Shown: piece by piece, positions 41,399 to 50,257 of the stretch
Layout of the letters: each line of letters opens with the position of its first letter
Numbering within the stretch: the first letter of the stretch is position 1
Source: Aquincolibacterium sp964606385
Lineage (GTDB): Bacteria; Omnitrophota; Omnitrophia; Omnitrophales; Aquincolibacteriaceae
Direction: 5' to 3'
NCBI GenBank assembly: GCA_964606385.1
Contig: CAZSFZ010000007.1
Coordinates: 1-64,000, forward strand
Length of the DNA: 64,000 nt
Notes under the pieces: model-generated
Database searches by the model: none
What the model was told of the DNA's origin: nothing
What the model saw: only the letters and a program-made list of their open reading frames with translations
Program-made: the position numbers and the translations under genes

Positions 41399-43489
41399 AT
41401 GATCCCGCAAAAGAAGCGTTCCACGGGGATAAAAAAGTTCCCGCGGAACGCTTTTTTGTTTTTTCTGACCGCTTGTTTCCTGGGGAGCATGGCAGTTCCC
41501 GCCTTTGCCGCCAACCCTTCTCCCAAACAAAAAACCTCCTATGTCCAGCAGATCGGTCCTGCGGACGGCGAATCATCGATTGATATCGGAAAGGTCTACA
41601 GCCTTGTCCCGCCGGGGAAGCCTCTGCGCGTCTCCACACGATTTAAGGTGGTGGATGACTTTAACGGAAGGGAATTGAAGAACAGTTTGAACGGAGCTTG
41701 GAGCGTCGACAAGGGCGACGAAAAAAAGGTCCGGCTCGATCTCAAAAAAGAAGATGCGCGAAATACCCGTTCGGGCGGTTCCCTATGGGCCCGGGTGAAT
41801 TTAAAGCGGAAGGAAAAAACGACTTTTCGCACTTCGCTCGAAAGGCTGGATATGAGCGCAGCGCACTACCTCGTTTTAAAATGCCGGACCGCTGTGTCGT
41901 CCCCGTTCAAGGGGCGCTTACGCGTGGGCCTGACCGATTGGTCCGGCAAAACCGTAGAAAAAGACATTACGGACGCTTGTCTCGAGGAGAACAACTGGGG
42001 AGAAGCGGTGCTTCCCATGAATGTTTTTATGGGGGTCGATCTTGATCAGCTGAGCTCGCTTTCTTTCAGCGCCTTCGCCCGGGAAAGGAACCTGGCGGGG
42101 AAGATCGGCCTGGATGAGATCGCTTTTCTGGGACACGCCGAAGTGGGTTTTGAAAGCGTGGAAGATAATTTTGTGGGGTTCCCACGCTCCATTCAAAACG
42201 AGCACCGGCGCGAAGAATTGCTGGCGACCTCAAGCGATAAAGAACTGTTACTCAAGATCGCGACGGATACCTGGAAATATTTCGAAAACGCGACCGATAA
42301 AAGGAACCGCCTTGTTTCCGACCACTTTAAACTCGGGGATTTTCCTTTGGCGGCAGCCTACACCTCGCCCACCAATATAGGTTTGGATCTCATGGGAACG
42401 GTCGCCGCGAGGGAACTGGGGATCATTACCCCCGAGGCGGCGGCAGAACGCGCTCAAAGCATTCTTCGCATACTCAAAAAACTCGAAAAATGGAAGGGAT
42501 TCTTCCTTAATTTTTATGAAACGACCCGTTTGGGCGTGACCAATCCTTTTGTGTCAAGCGTGGATAACGGATGGCTTGCCATCGCGCTTGTGGTGACCCG
42601 CCAGGCTTTTTCGGGAGAGATCGCCAAAGACGCCACAGCCCTTTTGGAGCAGATGCATTTCCAGGAATTCCTGGATCCCGACACGAATCACATCGCGATC
42701 GGCTATGACACAAGCCGGCAGAGTTTGACGCCATATCATTACGGCATGCTTGTCACGGAAGCTCGGGCCATGAGTCTTTTCGCCATCGGAAAAGGGGACA
42801 TCCCGGAGGAACACTGGTGGTACCTTTACCGAACGGCCCCGGAAGCTTGGGATTGGCAAACGCAAAAACCCCAAGGAAAAACGGTGGAGCGCGACAAAGT
42901 CAGCTATTTCCAAGGCTACTATAAGGATGGGGACAGGAAATTCGTGCCTAGCTGGGGAGGGTCCCTTTTTGAGTTTTTGATGCCCGCTATGGTGATTCAT
43001 GAACAAAAATTTGGGACCAAAAGCTTCAGACTTAATGGCAAAACCGTAACCGAGCTTCACAGGGATTACGCGCTCAAAGAAAAGAAATATCCTGTTTGGG
43101 GGATATCGCCCTCCTCGACCGCGGATGGCCGGCGCTGGATGTACTCCGAATATGGCATCAAAAAACTCGGCGTAAAAGGTTATCCGGACCGCGGCGTCAT
43201 CACACCTCACGCGAGCTTTCTGGCGCTGGACTCTTTACCCAAAGACGCGATCAAGAATATCCGGAAGCTTCTGACCTATGAAATTTACGGGGAATACGGG
43301 TTTTATGACACGATTTCTTTCCCAAGCCAAAAAGTGAACGCTCAGTATTTGGCCCTCGATCAGGGGATGGTGCTGATTCCGATCGCGAACTATCTTAAAA
43401 ACGGTGTCATCCAGGAGTATTTTTATAAAGATCCGATCGGCAAGAAAAGCAAAGAATTGCTGAGCCAGGAGGATTTTTTCAGGGGATAA
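41399..43489 (+). CDS. exported glycoamylase-like (PF10091-type) protein
   Basis: 696 residues. A basic N terminus (KKRSTGIKKFPRN) and hydrophobic core end in a signal peptidase site AFA-A about residue 38. Residues ~55-230 look like a carbohydrate-binding, jelly-roll-like domain. The C-terminal ~430 residues match the glycoamylase-like domain found in beta-1,2-glucanase and cyclic glucan synthase proteins: TSPTNIGLDLMGTVAARELG, TNPFVSSVDNGWLAIAL, DPDTNHIAIGYD, SLFAIGKGDIPEEHWW and SWGGSLFEFLMPAM. It should trim a beta-glucan outside the cytoplasm, supplying the binding protein and GH94 enzyme. A terminator-like hairpin lies inside codons 6-22 (see 41414-41464). Confidence 0.8.
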   Translation: MIPQKKRSTGIKKFPRNAFLFFLTACFLGSMAVPAFAANPSPKQKTSYVQQIGPADGESSIDIGKVYSLVPPGKPLRVSTRFKVVDDFNGRELKNSLNGAWSVDKGDEKKVRLDLKKEDARNTRSGGSLWARVNLKRKEKTTFRTSLERLDMSAAHYLVLKCRTAVSSPFKGRLRVGLTDWSGKTVEKDITDACLEENNWGEAVLPMNVFMGVDLDQLSSLSFSAFARERNLAGKIGLDEIAFLGHAEVGFESVEDNFVGFPRSIQNEHRREELLATSSDKELLLKIATDTWKYFENATDKRNRLVSDHFKLGDFPLAAAYTSPTNIGLDLMGTVAARELGIITPEAAAERAQSILRILKKLEKWKGFFLNFYETTRLGVTNPFVSSVDNGWLAIALVVTRQAFSGEIAKDATALLEQMHFQEFLDPDTNHIAIGYDTSRQSLTPYHYGMLVTEARAMSLFAIGKGDIPEEHWWYLYRTAPEAWDWQTQKPQGKTVERDKVSYFQGYYKDGDRKFVPSWGGSLFEFLMPAMVIHEQKFGTKSFRLNGKTVTELHRDYALKEKKYPVWGISPSSTADGRRWMYSEYGIKKLGVKGYPDRGVITPHASFLALDSLPKDAIKNIRKLLTYEIYGEYGFYDTISFPSQKVNAQYLALDQGMVLIPIANYLKNGVIQEYFYKDPIGKKSKELLSQEDFFRG
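41414..41464 (+). terminator. intrinsic-terminator-like hairpin within the start of the next gene
   Basis: AAGCGTTCC (41414-41422) pairs perfectly with GGAACGCTT (41445-41453). The inner part CGGGGA also pairs with TTCCCG, and TTTTTTGTTTTTT follows. It has all the hallmarks of a rho-independent terminator for the GH94 gene (stop at 41389), but it lies inside codons 6-22 of the glycoamylase-like gene (start 41399). Translation from 41399 would melt it, so it could act as a translation-dependent attenuator. Confidence 0.7.
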
Positions 43490-43554
43490 GACGCTCTAAT
43501 CCCTTGGGCTGGAAGAAGATAGGTTTTTGGCCCTAAAGGCGCTCAATTAACGCT

Positions 43555-43582
43555 TTGAAAAAGCATATCGTAGAGTTAAAAT
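43555..43582 (+). promoter_or_regulatory. promoter of the ROK regulator gene
   Basis: TTGAAA (43555-43560) and TAAAAT (43577-43582) with a 16-base spacer. A TTATATATCGATAAAAG element follows at 43601-43617 and could be an operator; a similar ATATATCGATATAAATC occurs at 35218-35234. Confidence 0.5.
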
Positions 43583-43661
43583 GAGTGAAGCTTGAGGCAC
43601 TTATATATCGATAAAAGAACAAGTTATGACAAAGACCATTTTCGAAAGGAGCAACAGCCCC

Positions 43662-44879
43662 ATGATTATTAAGCAAATGCTAAAAGATCGAACTTTGACG
43701 GACAAAGAGAGGAAAAATCTGGCGATCCTCGAAGTTATCCGCAAGAACGGGCCGATCTCAAGGACGGACATTTCCAAGCTTACCGAGCTGAACATTGTGA
43801 CGGTTTCCAATTATGTGGGCCACTACATCAAAAAAGGCCTCGTGGTGGAAGGCGAGCTGGATGAATCGACCGGCGGCCGCAAGCCCGTGCTCGTGGAACT
43901 CAACCCCAAGGCGGGATACATCGTGGGGGTGGGCCTGAACATGATGAGCATCGTGGCGGTGCTCGTGGATCTCGAGATCAATGTGATCAGCGAGATCAAG
44001 CGCGAACGAGCTCCCGAAAATTCCGAAAAGGTCGTGCTTCAAATGGTGGACCTGGCGGCGGAGATCATCGAAAAAGCAGAGGTCGATAAATCCAAGATCG
44101 TCGGTGTCGGTGTCGGCATTCCGGGGATCATCGATGAACGCGGGCGTACGATCCGCTGGCCTCAGAGCCTCGGCGATAAGGACATTTCCGTTTGCTCTTC
44201 GATCAAGGATACTTTTGAAAAACGGCTGAACATTCCCACGATCGTGGAAAATGACGCGAACGCGGCGGTGCTCGGCGAAAAATGGCTCGGTCTGGACCGC
44301 GACGTGAGAAATATGGTCTATATGTTCTCGGGTGTCGGCTGCGGCATTCTGATCAACGAAGAGATCTATCGCGGCGCGAACGGAGCGGCGGGGGAACTCG
44401 GGATCACCAGCGCGCACGCGACCAAGGATTATTCTTTCAAGATCGCGACGCAGCTCGGCCGCTGGGAAATGGATATCGGCATGGTGCGCCACGCGAGAGA
44501 ACGCATCGAAAAAGGCGAGCCTTCGGTATTGAAGGATATGCTGAAGGGAGACCTTTCCAAGCTGACCTTCCGCGAAGTGGTGAAGGCCGTCAAAGAAAAA
44601 GACGCGGTCGCGCTCAAGGCGGCTGATCAAGCCGGTCAGGACCTCGGCAAAAAAGTCGCGTTTATCGTGAACCTCCTCAACCCCGAGGTGGTCGTGATCG
44701 GCGGGGGCATCGAGGATTGCGGCGCGCCGCTTCTTGACGCGATCAAGAACACGGTCAAGGAGTGGTCCGTGGAAGAAGCCGCTACCCAGGTCAAGATCAT
44801 TCCCTCCGCGTTCGGAGAGAATGCGGTCGCGCTTGGCGTGGTGGGCATCGTGGCCCGAGAAGTTTTCGCCCAGGCCTAA
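43662..44879 (+). CDS. ROK family transcriptional regulator
   Basis: 405 residues from ATG 43662-43664, chosen because AAAGGAG (43645-43651) precedes it; an in-frame ATG at 43626 has no ribosome-binding site. The N-terminal winged helix (AILEVIRKNGPISRTDISKL and TVSNYVGHYIKKGLVVEGE) is of NagC/XylR type, followed by GRKPVLVELNP, the GIPGIIDERGRTI loop and VENDANAAVLGE with the sugar-phosphorylation Asp. The zinc motif of ROK proteins (C-x-C-G-x-x-G-C) is absent: the GAAGELGITSAHATKDYSF region has no Cys. It sits after the GH94 and glycoamylase-like genes, so it probably senses a sugar derived from them, with bioB 24 bases downstream. Confidence 0.9.
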   Translation: MIIKQMLKDRTLTDKERKNLAILEVIRKNGPISRTDISKLTELNIVTVSNYVGHYIKKGLVVEGELDESTGGRKPVLVELNPKAGYIVGVGLNMMSIVAVLVDLEINVISEIKRERAPENSEKVVLQMVDLAAEIIEKAEVDKSKIVGVGVGIPGIIDERGRTIRWPQSLGDKDISVCSSIKDTFEKRLNIPTIVENDANAAVLGEKWLGLDRDVRNMVYMFSGVGCGILINEEIYRGANGAAGELGITSAHATKDYSFKIATQLGRWEMDIGMVRHARERIEKGEPSVLKDMLKGDLSKLTFREVVKAVKEKDAVALKAADQAGQDLGKKVAFIVNLLNPEVVVIGGGIEDCGAPLLDAIKNTVKEWSVEEAATQVKIIPSAFGENAVALGVVGIVAREVFAQA

Positions 44880-44903
44880 AAGCTTTTCGGCCCTGATCCC
44901 GGC

Positions 44904-45932
44904 ATGAAAGCTTTTATACAGGAGCTCAAGGCGCGGGTCCTTGCGGGCGGAGCGATCACCCGGGAAGAAGCCCTGCGCCTAGTCTCGGTCAGGGATCCCG
45001 CAACGATCGACTTTCTTTTAAGCGCAGCGCACGAGGTCACCCAAAAATTTTGTCCTCCCCGGGCGGATCTCTGTTCCCTCGTGAATGCCAAGAGCTACCT
45101 TTGCTCGGAAGACTGCGGCTTTTGCTCCCAATCCTCGCATTACAAAACCGGCGTCCAACGCTATCCTCTCATGAAACCCGAAGAAGTCCTTGAAAAAGCC
45201 CTGGCCTGCGAAGCGAACGGCATTCAAAGCTTTTGTGTGGTCACGAGCGGGGAAACCTTAAGTGACGGCGAATTCGAACAGGTCCTCGCGACCTTTGAAT
45301 TGCTCAGCGAAAAAACAAAACTCCGGCTGGACGGATCGCTTGGGAATTTAACGGCCGGACAGATCGAAAGGCTTCGCGCTGCCGGCATGCGGCGCTTTAA
45401 CCATAACCTTCAATGCTCCCGCGAGTTTTACCCCCGGATCGTGTCGACCCATACCTATGACGAGCGGATGGAAACGCTGAAGTTCCTGGAAACAAACGGC
45501 GTCGAAGTTTGTTCGGGCGGGATCTTCGGCATGGGGGAGACCGAAGAGGACCGGATCAACCTCGCTTTCGAACTCAAACCTTATGAGCCGCATTGCCTGC
45601 CGGTCAACATCCTGAACCCGCGGCCGGGAACGCCGCTTGAAAAACAGCAAGCCGTTTTGCCCGAAGAGATCGTGAAAACGATCGCGATCTTCCGTTTGAT
45701 CCACCCGAAAGCCAATATTAAATTAGCCGGCGGCCGCGAAATGAACCTGGGGGTTTTTTTCCAGGAGAAAGCGCTCCGCGGCGGGGCGAACGGTTTTGTG
45801 GTCGGAGGGTACCTCACCACCTCCGGGAATCCTCTCCAGGAAGATCTCGAGATGCTCCGCCGCTCGGGATTTATGACCGAAAATGCCGAAGCGGGCAGCT
45901 GCTGCCAGGCCGGCTGCGGCCAAAATCATTAA
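44904..45932 (+). CDS. bioB: biotin synthase
   Basis: 342 residues. Radical SAM enzyme that inserts sulfur into dethiobiotin as the last step of biotin synthesis. The SAM cluster Cys are in CSEDCGFC, followed by the Q-S-S motif. Supporting strands: GIQSFCVVTSGETL, RFNHNLQCSREFYP, CSGGIFGMGETEEDRINLAF, LNPRPGTPLE and ANIKLAGGREMNLG (auxiliary cluster Arg). Ends in a Cys-rich tail (GSCCQAGCGQNH). Starts 24 bases after the ROK gene without a clear ribosome-binding site; first gene of the biotin operon. Confidence 0.96.
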   Translation: MKAFIQELKARVLAGGAITREEALRLVSVRDPATIDFLLSAAHEVTQKFCPPRADLCSLVNAKSYLCSEDCGFCSQSSHYKTGVQRYPLMKPEEVLEKALACEANGIQSFCVVTSGETLSDGEFEQVLATFELLSEKTKLRLDGSLGNLTAGQIERLRAAGMRRFNHNLQCSREFYPRIVSTHTYDERMETLKFLETNGVEVCSGGIFGMGETEEDRINLAFELKPYEPHCLPVNILNPRPGTPLEKQQAVLPEEIVKTIAIFRLIHPKANIKLAGGREMNLGVFFQEKALRGGANGFVVGGYLTTSGNPLQEDLEMLRRSGFMTENAEAGSCCQAGCGQNH

Positions 45933-45935
45933 GCT

Positions 45936-46664
45936 GTGGAAACCTCTCTTCAAGACAAAACGATCCTCATCACCGGAGGCACCAGCTGTCTCGGGAAAGC
46001 GTTTGTCCGTAAAGCCGCGGCGCAAGGCGCTCGCGTTTTTTTTACCTATTTCAAAGCCGCAGAAGACTCTAAGGAGCTCGAGCAATCGGGAGCTTGCGGG
46101 TTTTCTTTGGATCTGGCGAAGACACAGGACATCGACGCGTTCATAACGGCCTTTAAAGAAAAAACAGACGCGCTGGATGTGCTGATCCATAACGCCGCCG
46201 CGACCGCCGATGCCTACATTGAAAAAATGTCCGAAAAGGCATGGGAAGATGTCATGAGCGTCAATCTCAAAGCCCCTTTTTATCTTACCCAGAAACTGCT
46301 GCCGCTCCTTTTAATGAAGAAACCGAGCAAGATCTTTACGCTTGTGAGCCGCGCGGGACTTTGCGGGCTTGCCGGCGCCGCCAACTACGCCGCCTCAAAA
46401 GGCGGTTTGATCGCCATGACCAAAACCCTGGCAAGAGAGCTCGGCCGCAAGAAGATCCTCGTGAACGCCGTGAATCCAGGATTCATGCGATCCGCCATGA
46501 CGGCGAGTGTTCCCCAAGAGGTCTTGCAGAGGAATCTCGAAGAGAGCCCGCTCAAGGCTTTTTCAGATCCCGAGGAAGTCGCGGACCTTCTCCTCTTTCT
46601 TTCCTCCGACCGGATGCGTCAAGTCACGGGACAAGTCTTTCATTTTGAATCCCGGCCTTTCTAG
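45936..46664 (+). CDS. FabG-like short-chain dehydrogenase/reductase in the biotin operon
   Basis: 242 residues with a GTG start 3 bases after the bioB stop. SDR fold: ITGGTSCLGKAFVRKAAAQG (dinucleotide loop), IHNAAATADAYIEKM (N-A-A motif), and YAASK catalytic Tyr/Lys with the upstream SRAGLCG Ser. VNPGFMRSAMTASVP follows. These are hallmarks of 3-oxoacyl-ACP reductase type SDRs. Next to a beta-ketoacyl synthase and bioF, it likely reduces an acyl chain for the pimeloyl precursor of biotin. That role is inferred from context, not motif. Confidence 0.83.
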   Translation: METSLQDKTILITGGTSCLGKAFVRKAAAQGARVFFTYFKAAEDSKELEQSGACGFSLDLAKTQDIDAFITAFKEKTDALDVLIHNAAATADAYIEKMSEKAWEDVMSVNLKAPFYLTQKLLPLLLMKKPSKIFTLVSRAGLCGLAGAANYAASKGGLIAMTKTLARELGRKKILVNAVNPGFMRSAMTASVPQEVLQRNLEESPLKAFSDPEEVADLLLFLSSDRMRQVTGQVFHFESRPF

Positions 46665-46709
46665 GGTAGAATTTTCCTTCACTTCATACCTGAAGGGATC
46701 ATCATATAC

Positions 46710-47915
46710 ATGAAAAGACGCGTGGTCGTTACCGGCATGGGGATCCTTTCCCCCATCGGGAACACCCTTTCCGATTTCCGGGAAAATCTCAAGGCGGGGA
46801 TTTCCGGCAAAGAAAAAGCGGACCATTCCATCGTGGAGGGGCATTCCTTCCCGCCGGTCTTTCCCCTGCGGAACTTCAACCCAAGACCCTATGGGACGCA
46901 CCTTTTAGATCCGTTCATTCAGTTCGCGGTCGCGGCGGCCGAACAAGCCGTCCAAGACGCGCGCTTCGACCTGTCGGCCGTCGATCCTTATGACATCGCG
47001 CTCTCCGTCAGTTCCAGCAAGGGAGGCGTTCATAGCCTCGGACGTTTTAAAGAAAGGTTCGTGCGGAACCCCAGCGCGATCCTCGGGGCAAGGATGTACA
47101 CGAGCGCCGTTCCGAATTTCGCGGATCAGTGGATCGCCCGGCGCATGAAGATCCAGGGACCGGCCAAATGCTATGTGGCCGCCTGCGCCACCGGTACTGT
47201 AGCGATCGTCCAGGGATTCCGCATGGTCTCTGAAGGGCAGGCGCAATATTGTCTTGCCGGTGCGACGGACGCTTCGATATCACCTTTGATGCTGGGCGGC
47301 TACCATAACATGAAAGCCCTCGCAAAAAAAGATATCCGTCCTTTTGATCGACGGCGCGACGGATTTTTAGTGGGAGAAGGCGCCGGCGTGGTTTTCCTCG
47401 AAACGTTGGAGAGCGCAACAGCCCGTGGCGCAAGGATTTACGGAGAGATCGCGGAGGCCGCCTACGGCCAGGATAGCAAGCAGCCCATCCATTTTGACAA
47501 GAACGAACACGCCCTGTCCTACACGCTCGGAGTTCTTCTTAAAAGGACGGGGCTCGCGCCGCGGGAGATCGATTATATGAACCTGCACGGTACGGGGACG
47601 CGGCACGGCGATCTTTATGAAACCCTGGAGCTTAAAGAAGCGCTCGGCAAAGAAGCGTACAACATTCCGATGAGTTCCACCAAAGGGGCGACAGGGCACA
47701 TGCTGGGCGCGACGGGAGCGGTGGAGATCATCGCGACACTGCTCGGGATCCACGAAGGTTTTGTCCCGCCCACGGTCGGGCTTGAAGAAAAAGATCCGGC
47801 GTGTGATCTGGACTATACGGCCGGAAAAATGCGGCCGCGCAAGATCACGAACGCCATCAAGGTTTCCATGGGCTTTGGCGGCCAGATCGCCGCGGTCCTG
47901 CTCAGGAAGGCCTGA
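46710..47915 (+). CDS. beta-ketoacyl-ACP synthase (FabF/FabB-like) in the biotin operon
   Basis: 401 residues. Condensing enzyme of the KAS I/II type: VVVTGMGILSPIGN start, Cys nucleophile in CYVAACATGTVAIVQG, first His in NLHGTGTRHGD, Lys and second His in STKGATGHMLGATGAVE, and VSMGFGGQIAAVLLRK at the end. Full length. In this operon, together with the FabG-like reductase, it may elongate a starter to the pimeloyl thioester. It is not BioZ, which is KAS III-like, and no bioC, bioH, bioG or bioK is present. Confidence 0.88.
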   Translation: MKRRVVVTGMGILSPIGNTLSDFRENLKAGISGKEKADHSIVEGHSFPPVFPLRNFNPRPYGTHLLDPFIQFAVAAAEQAVQDARFDLSAVDPYDIALSVSSSKGGVHSLGRFKERFVRNPSAILGARMYTSAVPNFADQWIARRMKIQGPAKCYVAACATGTVAIVQGFRMVSEGQAQYCLAGATDASISPLMLGGYHNMKALAKKDIRPFDRRRDGFLVGEGAGVVFLETLESATARGARIYGEIAEAAYGQDSKQPIHFDKNEHALSYTLGVLLKRTGLAPREIDYMNLHGTGTRHGDLYETLELKEALGKEAYNIPMSSTKGATGHMLGATGAVEIIATLLGIHEGFVPPTVGLEEKDPACDLDYTAGKMRPRKITNAIKVSMGFGGQIAAVLLRKA

Positions 47916-47927
47916 ACTTTCCCTCGA

Positions 47928-49097
47928 ATGAACATGAGAAACGAATATCAAAAAGAACTGAAAGAAATTCAAGCAAAGAACCTTTATCGTTCTCTTCGCG
48001 TCCTTAAGGAACACGAAGGGACGCGCGCCGTTTTTGAAGGGAAAAGGGTGCTCCTTTTTTGTGGTAATGATTATCTGGGCATGAGCCGCCACCCTCGAGT
48101 GATCGCGGCCGCGCATAAGGCGCTCGATCGGTACGGTGTCGGCGCTCGCTCGGCCCGTCTGATCGCCGGGACCACGGAGGCGCACGAAAGGCTCGAAAAA
48201 AAGATCGCGCAATTTAAAAACAAAGAAGGCGCGCTTGTGTTTGCGGCCGGATTTCTCACGAACCTCGGGATCCTCACTACCTTTGCCGGCAAAGAAGATG
48301 TTGTGATCATGGACAAGCTTTGCCACGCCTCCCTGATCGACGGGGCTAGGCTTTCCGGAGCCGAAATGCGGGTATTCCCGCACAAAAATTATGAGAAATG
48401 CGAAGAGGTCCTGAAAAAAAGCACAGCGCAACGGAAGATCCTTGTCACGGAGAACGTTTTCGGTATGGATGGGGACCGGGCAGATCTTGGAGAGTTGACG
48501 CGCCTTAAGAAAAAATACGACGCGCTCCTCATTGTCGATGACGCGCACGGAACGGGCGTGTTTGGGAAGGACGGTCCCGGCGCGACCGCGGCCTTTGCCA
48601 AAGGCATCGACGTGATCATGGGAACGCTCTCCAAGGCGATCGGCGGGCTTGGGGGTTTTGTCGCGGCCGACAAGGTCTTGATCGATTACCTGGTCAACTT
48701 TGCCCGCCCGTTCATTTTCGCGACGGCGCTTCCGCCTGTTCTTTGTGAAGCCGCGCGCGAAGCTTTTTGTGTGATCGAAGAAGAACCGGCACTTCTAAAA
48801 AGGCTTTGGATGAATGTCGATAAAGTTTATCGAGCGCTCACCAGGCTCGGATTTCAGCTCGCAACGCCGGAGTCCGCCGTTCTTCCCGTGATCCTTGGCG
48901 ACGAAAAGGAAACGCTCGAAGCTTTTGAAAAACTGCTCGCGCAAGGGATCTTCATTCCCGCGGTACGTTACCCGACCGTTCCCAAAGGAAAGGCGCGCCT
49001 GCGCATCACGGTGTCAGCGGCGCATACGGAAGACGATATCCTTGAACTCGAACGCGCATTTTCGAAACTAAAAAAATCTGGAGAAAAAAAACCATGA
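47928..49097 (+). CDS. bioF: 8-amino-7-oxononanoate synthase
   Basis: 389 residues. PLP-dependent alpha-oxoamine synthase joining pimeloyl thioester and alanine. FCGNDYLGMSRHPRVIAAAH and SARLIAGTTEAHERLE are the substrate-binding stretches, IVDDAHGTGVFG carries the PLP-contacting Asp, and GTLSKAIGGLGGFV holds the Schiff-base Lys. A related family, glycine C-acetyltransferase, is possible by sequence, but operon context with bioB/A/D favours BioF. The last 4 bases overlap the next gene (ATGA). Confidence 0.94.
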   Translation: MNMRNEYQKELKEIQAKNLYRSLRVLKEHEGTRAVFEGKRVLLFCGNDYLGMSRHPRVIAAAHKALDRYGVGARSARLIAGTTEAHERLEKKIAQFKNKEGALVFAAGFLTNLGILTTFAGKEDVVIMDKLCHASLIDGARLSGAEMRVFPHKNYEKCEEVLKKSTAQRKILVTENVFGMDGDRADLGELTRLKKKYDALLIVDDAHGTGVFGKDGPGATAAFAKGIDVIMGTLSKAIGGLGGFVAADKVLIDYLVNFARPFIFATALPPVLCEAAREAFCVIEEEPALLKRLWMNVDKVYRALTRLGFQLATPESAVLPVILGDEKETLEAFEKLLAQGIFIPAVRYPTVPKGKARLRITVSAAHTEDDILELERAFSKLKKSGEKKP

Positions 49098-50257
49098 AGC
49101 GAATCTTGGTTTTTCTCCCGGTGTTTATCGCCGCGGTTCTCATCCAGGCCGCCTCGGCAGAGGACGCGATCACGGAGGAACTTGAGGGGGGAGAGCCGGC
49201 CGAGGAAACCCTTCTTGAAAGCGGCATCATGTCCGGCCCTACTTATTTCGAGGGCCTTCTTCAAAAAAATCCCGAAGACCGGCGCGTTTATGACGCTTAT
49301 GCCCAGACCCTGATCGGGGAGCGCAGGTTTGATGAAGCGATCGAGGTTTATGAAAGGGCCCTCCGGATGGGGGACCGGCTGCAGGACGATGCCGTGGTCA
49401 CTGTGCCGGAAGCCATCCAGGAAGCGCAAGCGCTCAAGGAGTTTTTCGAGGCCATGAAGGGCCAACCCTCCTGGGCCGCGGCGAGAACCATCCCTTTTCG
49501 TGGCGGCGAACTGACGACCAACCTTCCGCCCGACTACAGCGAGCAATTGATCCGACAACTGACCGCCCTGATGCAAAAAGAAAAAACTTTGCTGGAGGAG
49601 ATCCTGGGGCCTCCCGAAGGGGAAGAGCCCTTCATCAAGATCAGCATTGCCGGACGGCCCGAAGAATACAAAGCTTTGTGGAAAGATAAAAAATTCGATC
49701 CGGCACAGCTCGCATCCGGGGCGTACAGCATCGGGAGAAACGAGATTGTCGTGTTTTTTACCGGCACGGATGTGCAATGGACGCTTGCCCACGAGTTCGC
49801 GCATTGCTTCCTGAGGCAGTTTTATGCCCAGCAGCCTTCACGGTTCCTGGATGAGGGCCTGGCCAATTATCTGTCGTTCAAGCTCGCAAAGGAGGGGGCC
49901 AAGCCCGTCGTGGAGGAGATCCTGGGGCGGCTTCAAGGGGCTTACGATGAAGGCAAACTCAAAGCTGCCATGGACCTCTTTACTTCCTGGGAGCGGTATG
50001 AGCAGTCGCCTACCCCCGAAGAAAAAATGGACTTTTATTTGAGAGCCTGGAGCCTGACCGCCTTTTTCCTGGACGGCAAGGACGAATTCTTCACGAAGTT
50101 TTTTCGCGATTATCTTCAGTATGAGCTTCAGATCGGCCCCCTCTCCAAAAAAGATACGGAAACGTATTTCCGCGCTAATTTGCCCGGCGAAAAGATCGCC
50201 GCTCTGAATGAAGCTTGGGGTTCTTTTATCGATAGGATGACCTATGAAACGATCTAA
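49094..50257 (+). CDS. exported HExxH metallopeptidase-like protein inside the biotin operon
   Basis: 387 residues. Signal peptide LVFLPVFIAAVLIQAASA, then an acidic stretch and a TPR-like helical region (DRRVYDAYAQTLIGERRFDEAIEVYERAL). The C-terminal half carries VQWTLAHEFAHCFLRQFY with the H-E-x-x-H zinc motif and FLDEGLANYLS, whose Glu in a D-E-G-x-A motif is the third ligand of gluzincins (peptidase MA-like superfamily). It is probably a periplasmic zinc protease, but its link to biotin is unclear. It is translationally coupled on both sides: ATGA with bioF and 14-base overlap with bioA. Confidence 0.75.
   Translation: MKRILVFLPVFIAAVLIQAASAEDAITEELEGGEPAEETLLESGIMSGPTYFEGLLQKNPEDRRVYDAYAQTLIGERRFDEAIEVYERALRMGDRLQDDAVVTVPEAIQEAQALKEFFEAMKGQPSWAAARTIPFRGGELTTNLPPDYSEQLIRQLTALMQKEKTLLEEILGPPEGEEPFIKISIAGRPEEYKALWKDKKFDPAQLASGAYSIGRNEIVVFFTGTDVQWTLAHEFAHCFLRQFYAQQPSRFLDEGLANYLSFKLAKEGAKPVVEEILGRLQGAYDEGKLKAAMDLFTSWERYEQSPTPEEKMDFYLRAWSLTAFFLDGKDEFFTKFFRDYLQYELQIGPLSKKDTETYFRANLPGEKIAALNEAWGSFIDRMTYETI

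Noticed and set aside
47928..49097. Glycine C-acetyltransferase (kbl) or serine palmitoyltransferase as the function of the alpha-oxoamine synthase.
   Set aside because: Motifs do not separate these families, but the surrounding bioB, bioA and bioD genes favour BioF.
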